64,000 nucleotides of DNA from an uncultured Prevotella sp. (GTDB lineage: Bacteria > Bacteroidota > Bacteroidia > Bacteroidales > Bacteroidaceae), in NCBI GenBank assembly GCA_900314935.1, contig OMXE01000001.1, positions 124,001 through 188,000 on the forward strand, written 5' to 3'. A program made the position numbers and the translations under genes. The notes under the pieces are model-generated. The model was given only the letters and a program-made list of their open reading frames with translations, was not told where the DNA came from and made no database searches. Each line of letters opens with the position of its first letter. The stretch's first letter is position 1. Shown here piece after piece: positions 59,401 through 64,000 of the stretch.

Positions 59401-62400
59401 TGAATACCGATGGTACGCTACCGATTCCCGAGAAGCGTTGGGGCGGTATGATGCGCAGGCTCGACACGAACGATTTCGAGACGGCCAATGTGGAATATAT
59501 CGAGTTCTGGCTGATGGATCCGTTCATCTATTCCCGTGAACAGGACGATGCTTCGCAATACGGTGGTGACTTCTACATCAACTTGGGTGAGATGAGCGAG
59601 GATGTGCTGCGCGACGGAAAGAAATTCTACGAGAGCGGTATGCCGGTGGATGGCTCGCAAAGCTTTACTACCACGCAGTGGGGAAAGATTCCCACGCAGT
59701 CGACAGTGACCTATGCTTTTGCCACCACATCAGGATCACGTAACCTGCAGGATGTGGGCTATAATGGTTTGAACGACGATGAGGAGCGCAGCTTCGGTGT
59801 CTATCGTGATTACCTCGCTGCCATCAACGGAAAGGTGAGTCCGGCGGTCTTTGACTCGATACAGGCTGACCCTGCCAACGACGACTATCATTATTTCCGC
59901 GGGTCAGACTACGATCGTATCGAGGCTCCTGTGCTGCGTCGCTACAAGCGTATCAATAACCCGCAAGGAAACTCTCCCGATAATGAGAACAGTCCTGAGA
60001 GCTACAGCACGGCGTATAAGTCAACTCCCGATGTGGAGGATATCAATCAGGACTACACCCTGAACGAGTACGAGAAGTATTTCCAGTACCATGTCAGCAT
60101 CCGTCCTGAGGACATGAAGATCGGTACGAACTTCATCGTTGACAAGCGTGAAGGTGAGGTGCCCCTGCGCAATGGAGCCAAAGAGACGGTGGCGTGGTAT
60201 CAGTTCCGTATTCCGCTGGATGACTACGAAGAGAAGTTCGGATCGATCAACGACTTCACCTCCGTGCGTTTCATGCGTATGTTCTGTACGAACTTCAAGC
60301 GACCGATTATTATGCGTTTCGGTAGTCTGGACCTGGTGCGCGGCGAATGGCGTGTGTATGAGCAGTCGCTGAACCCAGGTGCCGCCGAGAGCGGAAAGAT
60401 GGCGGTAAGTGCCGTGAACATTGAAGAGAATATCGACAAGGAGCCGGTGAACTACGTTCTGCCTCCAGGCATCCGTCGTGAACAGGATCCTACACAGCCG
60501 CAGCTGGTGGAAAGCAACGAGCAGGCCCTCGATATCGAGGTGACCAACCTCTCTAACGGCGAATCAAAGGCAGTATATAAGAATACCAGCGTGGATTTGC
60601 GACAGTATAAACGCATCCAGATGTTCGTACATGCCAATGCCTTACAGGAGAATACCACGAACCTGCAGGATCATCAGTTGGCCGTGTTTGTTCGTTTGGG
60701 TTCCGACTACAAGAGTAACTACTATGAGTATGAGATTCCACTGAAGCTCACACCGCATCGCGATCCCGCCTATAACCGCTATTCTGTTTCCGACCAGCGA
60801 GCCGTATGGCCCGAGGAGAATATGCTGGATGTGCCTCTCACGGTTTTCACCAACCTGAAGAAGGAGCGTAACAAGGCCAAGGCCGAAGGAAGGGCTTCGT
60901 ATAACCGTGTGTATAGTATCTATACCGATGATAAACCCAATAACAAGATCAGTATCGTTGGTAATCCTACATTAGGCGATGTCAAGACCATGATTATTGG
61001 TGTGCGTAACCTGTCGGCCGACCTGAAGTCGGGTGAGGTATGGGTGAACGAGCTCCGTTTGAAGGAATACAACAACGAAGGTGGCTGGGCTGCTCAGGGC
61101 GCGCTGAACATGCAGCTGTCGGATGTGGGTAATGTGAATATGACGGGTCGCTATACCTCGGAAGGGTTTGGCGGACTGGAGCAGGGCGTGAACGAACGCA
61201 GCACGGATAACTTCGGCACATATAGTGCAACGGCCAGCGTAGAGCTGGGTAAGTTCTTCCCGGACAAGGCCAAGGTGTCCGCCCCGTTGTACTATTCCAT
61301 CACCAAGGAGAAATCCAGTCCTAAGTACAATCCGCTCGATACGGATATGGAACTGAAGGATGCGTTGGATGCTGCAGGCAGTAAGTATGAGCGTGACTCC
61401 ATAGAGAGCATCGCCGTGACCAAGACCACCAATACCAACTTCTCGTTGTCGAACGTGCGGGTGGGCATCAAGACCAAACGGCATCCTATGCCTTACGACC
61501 CGGGTAACTTCTCGTTCTCGTATAGTCATTCCCACCGTCATTCCAGTGGCGAGACCACTGTATATGAGAATGAGGATAACTGGCGAGGAACGATGAACTA
61601 CTCTTATTCGCCGGTATACAAGACCTTCGAACCGTTCAAGAAGGTGTTCGCCAAGAGTAAGAGCAAATGGCTGGAAATCTTCAAGCGTTTCGGTCTGAAC
61701 TATCTACCGCAGAGCGTTACCTTCAATTCAGATATCGTGAGGACCTACTATGAACTGCAGGAGCGCGATATGGAGAGTCTGGAGAACTCGCAGCTGCCGC
61801 TGACCTTCAATGAGCAGTTCCTGTGGAACCGTAACTTCTCCCTCCGCTGGGATCTTACCCGTAACCTCCACATGAATTTCAGTTCTACCACCCACGCACA
61901 GGTGGAAGAGCCTTATACGCCCGTCAACAAGAATCTCTATCCTACGGAGTATGAGGCATGGAAAGACTCCGTGTGGACCAGCATCAAACATCTGGGAGCA
62001 CCAATGGATTACAGTCAGAACTTCAGCGCTTCCTACCAGCTGCCGCTGAACCTGATACCGATATTCGACTGGATCAATACGGATGCAAGCTACAGTGCTA
62101 CCTATAACTGGCAGCGCGGAACGGATCTGGAAGACGGAACATCATTGGGTAACAATATCTCCAATAACCGTCAGTTCAACCTGAACGGATCGTTTAGCTT
62201 GGAGAAACTGTATAATCATATCCCGTTCCTGAAGAAGACCAACGAACGGTTCAATAAGAATCCGCAACGGAATAACTCTTCAAGAAACAACAGGAACACC
62301 AATGCCCAGAATGATTCCAAGAACGCCAAGGATCAGGGTAAGCAGAATGACAAGGAACAGGCGGCGCTGCCCAAGAACAAGAAGGGATTCGAGAAGGAGA

Positions 62401-64000
62401 TCACGCTGCTTCCTGATACTACGATTACCGTGAGTCATGGCAAGAACAGTAAGAAACTTGTTGTATCGGCCAAGAACGAGCAGGGCAGGACCTTCCCCAT
62501 TAAATACAAGGTGGTGGACCAGAATAATATCCGCATTACGACAAAGGTGGATTCTTCGATGAAACTGAAACTAACGGTAACACCTAAGGAGCCGCACGAC
62601 GATGAGGCTTGGTACAAGACTGCCCAGGTGGTGGCCCGCGGACTGATGATGTTGAGGAACGTTAGCTTCTCTTATCGTAATACGTATAGCATGGCGCTGC
62701 CGGGATTCCTTCCTTCAATAGGCAACATGCTGGGACAGCGACGCGATGGTCTGATGGCGCCAGGACTCGACTTTGCCTTCGGTTTCATCGACGACAGCTA
62801 TATCGACAAGGCGTCAGCCAACAACTGGCTGCTCATGGCCGACAATATCTCTAATCCTGCAAGCACCAATCTCACAGAGGATGTGCAGATCAGAATGACG
62901 CTGGAGCCTGTGAGGAACTTCAAGATCGATCTGAATGCCAGCAGGACAGAGTCAAAGACGAAGAGTATTCATTATATGTACGTGGGAATGCCTGCAAACC
63001 TTGGAGGCTCACTCACGATGACAACCATCAGTCTGCGCAGCGCCCTCGAAGGAATGGGTAATGCGAGCAACGGCTATCGGTCGAAGTCGTTCGAGGACTT
63101 CTGTCATTCCCTGGATGGCTTCCGTCAACGGGTGGAAGGACAGTACAAGGATGCGGTCTATCCAAGGGGCTCATCATTGGCAGGTCAAACCTTTAACCCG
63201 GAGAACGGTAGTGTGAATCCCTACAGTGCTGATGTGATGGTACCAGCCTTCCTCAACACCTATACCTCCATGGGTGGCAGCGGCTTGAAGATTTTCCCTG
63301 CCTTGACACAACTGCTGCCTAACTGGACCATCAGGTACAGCGGATTGGGTCAGCTGCCTTGGTTCCAGGATCATTTCAAGAGTGTGAACATCAATCACTC
63401 GTACAAGAGCATCTATGCCGTGGGTGGATATAGTTCGTACAGCACGTTCATGGAGTACATGAACGGTACGGGCTTCGTGGTCGATGCCACCACAGGTAAT
63501 CCTATCCCGAGTTCCATGTATAACGTTTCTACGGTCAGCATCAACGAATCGTTCTCGCCGCTGCTCGGCGTAGATATGACGTTCCTGAACAACATGACCG
63601 CCAAGGTGGAATACCGCACCACGAGGAATATGACACTCTCGATGACCAGTGTGCAGATCAATGAGGCCATCAGTCGCGACTGGGTAGTGGGAATGGGCTA
63701 TAAGATCAACGACTTCAACTTCTTCGGATTGGGCGGAGCGCGCAAGGTGAAGACGACTAAAGGTAAGGGGAATGATTCTTCCGACTCACAAAGAAACCAG
63801 TCATCTCAGTCGTCTTCCAGAAAGAAGGGAATCAACCACGACCTGAACCTTCGTCTTGATGTGAGCTATCGCAGTCAGGCTGCCATCGTGCGTGATATTG
63901 CTTCGATGACCAGCTCTGCCAGCAGCGGAAACAAGGCCTTCAAACTGGCGTTCAATGCCGACTATACCTTGTCGCGCCTGCTCACCATGAGTTTCTATTA
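56469..64000 (+). CDS. sprA: Cell-surface protein SprA (type IX secretion translocon), 3' end missing
   Basis: A single frame runs from the GTG at 56469 to the right edge (about 2,510 residues visible). The GTG gives a good signal peptide (MKRLKQILIMVLVGMSVLAWAVA); stops just upstream rule out a longer start. The protein is the giant outer-membrane barrel of the type IX system. N-terminal plug-like segments (LGPAEKIFGPGGVRIKTQGTAELKFG, MKNIDNPSLPIRNRKTTNMNFDEKI) and the C-terminal barrel pattern LSRLLTMSFYY are typical of SprA/Sov. Only the last few dozen residues are lost. A long charged insert (NSSRNNRNTNAQNDSKNAKDQG) lies near residue 1,940. Confidence 0.96.
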   Translation, partial: MKRLKQILIMVLVGMSVLAWAVAPQLQEPQNPVRRQNARNNRTQNNQQNNQQNRSRRDTAKITAQPIFADDEEIPDSLLHPRWKIQRTQPITEEDLQRGSADFSMPDNIEQKVEYNDTLDRYIIGSKMGSSYLGTPIMMTAEEYGKWSERQMRNSYFRSKNEEVFESNGKEKFSFSDMHFDLGPAEKIFGPGGVRIKTQGTAELKFGATMKNIDNPSLPIRNRKTTNMNFDEKINLSVNGKVGDKVNMNLNYNTDATFDFDSQNLKLKYDGKEDETIKLVEAGNVSFPGNSSLVRGASSLFGIRSDWQFGRLKLQTVVSQKKSNSRSVSSKGGVQTTAFELNAANYEENRHFFLSLYFRDSYDGAMKTLPNLTTGVTINRIEIWMTNKTGTTTNTRNIVALTDLGENTKVSNPNWSLTNQAVPCNAANTEYATLVQQHDAARDIDQTSTELDGIPGFVGGTDYEKLESARLLNSSEYTLNRALGYVSLNTSLQTDQVLAVAYEYTYGGTTYQVGEFASDITDVSQALFVKSLKNTSNHPKQGNWDLMMKNVYYLASSVEKDKFRLDVKYQSDTAGVYLSYIPETQVKDQTLIKLLGADRLDNNNKVHSNGYFDFVQGYTVSNGRVFLPEAEPFGDYLYKALTDKGVDPAIAEKYCFHELYDSTKTIAKQIAEKDKYQLVGQYRGSSANVISLGASYVPQGSVVVTAGGVTLNEGSDYSVDYNAGEVTILNQSIIDAGTPVNVSSESNTDYGQQRKTMYGVNWEYDFSKNFQLSGTFQHLSEQALTTKVSMGSEPLNNTIWGLNINWKKESQWLTNMLDLLPGLHCTAPSQISFTGEFAQLIAGNSHGIQDNASYLDDFENTKNTIDVSTPTSWVLSSVPSMFPESSDKTGVSSGYNRALLSWYHIDPLFTRRSSSLTPSHIKSDLNQLSNHYVREIYVKELYPARDQSSYNGATATLPILNLAFYPTERGPYNLDTDLNTDGTLPIPEKRWGGMMRRLDTNDFETANVEYIEFWLMDPFIYSREQDDASQYGGDFYINLGEMSEDVLRDGKKFYESGMPVDGSQSFTTTQWGKIPTQSTVTYAFATTSGSRNLQDVGYNGLNDDEERSFGVYRDYLAAINGKVSPAVFDSIQADPANDDYHYFRGSDYDRIEAPVLRRYKRINNPQGNSPDNENSPESYSTAYKSTPDVEDINQDYTLNEYEKYFQYHVSIRPEDMKIGTNFIVDKREGEVPLRNGAKETVAWYQFRIPLDDYEEKFGSINDFTSVRFMRMFCTNFKRPIIMRFGSLDLVRGEWRVYEQSLNPGAAESGKMAVSAVNIEENIDKEPVNYVLPPGIRREQDPTQPQLVESNEQALDIEVTNLSNGESKAVYKNTSVDLRQYKRIQMFVHANALQENTTNLQDHQLAVFVRLGSDYKSNYYEYEIPLKLTPHRDPAYNRYSVSDQRAVWPEENMLDVPLTVFTNLKKERNKAKAEGRASYNRVYSIYTDDKPNNKISIVGNPTLGDVKTMIIGVRNLSADLKSGEVWVNELRLKEYNNEGGWAAQGALNMQLSDVGNVNMTGRYTSEGFGGLEQGVNERSTDNFGTYSATASVELGKFFPDKAKVSAPLYYSITKEKSSPKYNPLDTDMELKDALDAAGSKYERDSIESIAVTKTTNTNFSLSNVRVGIKTKRHPMPYDPGNFSFSYSHSHRHSSGETTVYENEDNWRGTMNYSYSPVYKTFEPFKKVFAKSKSKWLEIFKRFGLNYLPQSVTFNSDIVRTYYELQERDMESLENSQLPLTFNEQFLWNRNFSLRWDLTRNLHMNFSSTTHAQVEEPYTPVNKNLYPTEYEAWKDSVWTSIKHLGAPMDYSQNFSASYQLPLNLIPIFDWINTDASYSATYNWQRGTDLEDGTSLGNNISNNRQFNLNGSFSLEKLYNHIPFLKKTNERFNKNPQRNNSSRNNRNTNAQNDSKNAKDQGKQNDKEQAALPKNKKGFEKEITLLPDTTITVSHGKNSKKLVVSAKNEQGRTFPIKYKVVDQNNIRITTKVDSSMKLKLTVTPKEPHDDEAWYKTAQVVARGLMMLRNVSFSYRNTYSMALPGFLPSIGNMLGQRRDGLMAPGLDFAFGFIDDSYIDKASANNWLLMADNISNPASTNLTEDVQIRMTLEPVRNFKIDLNASRTESKTKSIHYMYVGMPANLGGSLTMTTISLRSALEGMGNASNGYRSKSFEDFCHSLDGFRQRVEGQYKDAVYPRGSSLAGQTFNPENGSVNPYSADVMVPAFLNTYTSMGGSGLKIFPALTQLLPNWTIRYSGLGQLPWFQDHFKSVNINHSYKSIYAVGGYSSYSTFMEYMNGTGFVVDATTGNPIPSSMYNVSTVSINESFSPLLGVDMTFLNNMTAKVEYRTTRNMTLSMTSVQINEAISRDWVVGMGYKINDFNFFGLGGARKVKTTKGKGNDSSDSQRNQSSQSSSRKKGINHDLNLRLDVSYRSQAAIVRDIASMTSSASSGNKAFKLAFNADYTLSRLLTMSFY

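Noticed and set aside
59418..63670. Several short open frames antisense to or out of frame with sprA
   Set aside because: They overlap a continuous sprA frame and show no domain features of their own.
1..64000. tRNA, rRNA or integrase genes marking an island boundary
   Set aside because: None could be seen in any gap, so the restriction island has no visible attachment site in this window.

Overview
The window looks like chromosome of a Prevotella/Segatella-type member of the Bacteroidales. Four things support this. Many genes carry the Bacteroidetes housekeeping promoter (TTTG or TTG, a 19-20 nt spacer, then TAnnTTTG), and about nine clear examples can be read here. A nearly complete sprA gene of the type IX secretion/gliding machinery runs off the right edge. 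A surface protein ends in the YYDLQGRRV...KGLYIVNGRK tail familiar from Prevotella. There is also an HU-HIG/VapE (DUF3874) gene pair. I saw no rRNA or tRNA genes, no CRISPR array, no insertion sequence and no integrase.

Layout. 0-9 kb: the tail of a DUF2207-like membrane protein, a secreted esterase, an iron-dependent alcohol dehydrogenase, an AmmeMemoRadiSam cluster (radical SAM enzyme, MEMO1-AMMECR1 fusion, zinc-ribbon protein) and a large outer-membrane beta-barrel protein behind an ECF-type promoter. 9-13 kb: AlkD-like DNA glycosylase, RidA and a secreted GH51 arabinofuranosidase. 12.7-16.6 kb: a partner-switching operon (SpoIIE phosphatase fused to an anti-sigma-type kinase, an SLC13 transporter with TrkA_C domains, a STAS protein). 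16.7-22.9 kb: an aspartate/asparagine operon (Dcu transporter, asparaginase, porin, aspartase) with a divergent AraC-type regulator. 23-24 kb: a retropepsin-like lipoprotein.

23.6-33.8 kb is an A+T-rich type I restriction-modification island on the minus strand. Its order is half-length HsdS, HsdM, DinD, a 77-aa protein, full HsdS, a HAD phosphatase, a GNAT-like protein, a decayed start of an AlbA_2-type gene, HsdR and a YgjP-like metallopeptidase. It is followed by a VapE-like ATPase and an HU-HIG protein, both bracketed by structured repeats, and by a repeat-rich surface protein. 39-49 kb: DnaK, a Pif1-like helicase, an ATPase + DUF4435 (TOPRIM) pair resembling PARIS/OLD antiphage modules, ManA, TrkH and TrkA. 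49-64 kb: Dxs, a C1 peptidase, a DUF4332 protein, diaminopimelate dehydrogenase, a secreted alpha/beta hydrolase, RuvA and SprA.

The least explained signal is a family of short tandem arrays at eleven places. Nearly all have a 7-nt period, but each locus uses a different 7-mer word. At three places the arrays form long inverted pairs (near-perfect hairpins) just after genes. Elsewhere they sit on stop codons, or inside coding sequence at interdomain linkers and loops (dxs, the MEMO1-AMMECR1 fusion, the surface protein). The restriction island adds three further candidates: a 24-28 bp perfect palindrome present both upstream of and inside dinD, an operator-like inverted repeat that exactly fills the promoter spacer, and cargo enzymes (HAD + GNAT) placed between hsdS and hsdR.
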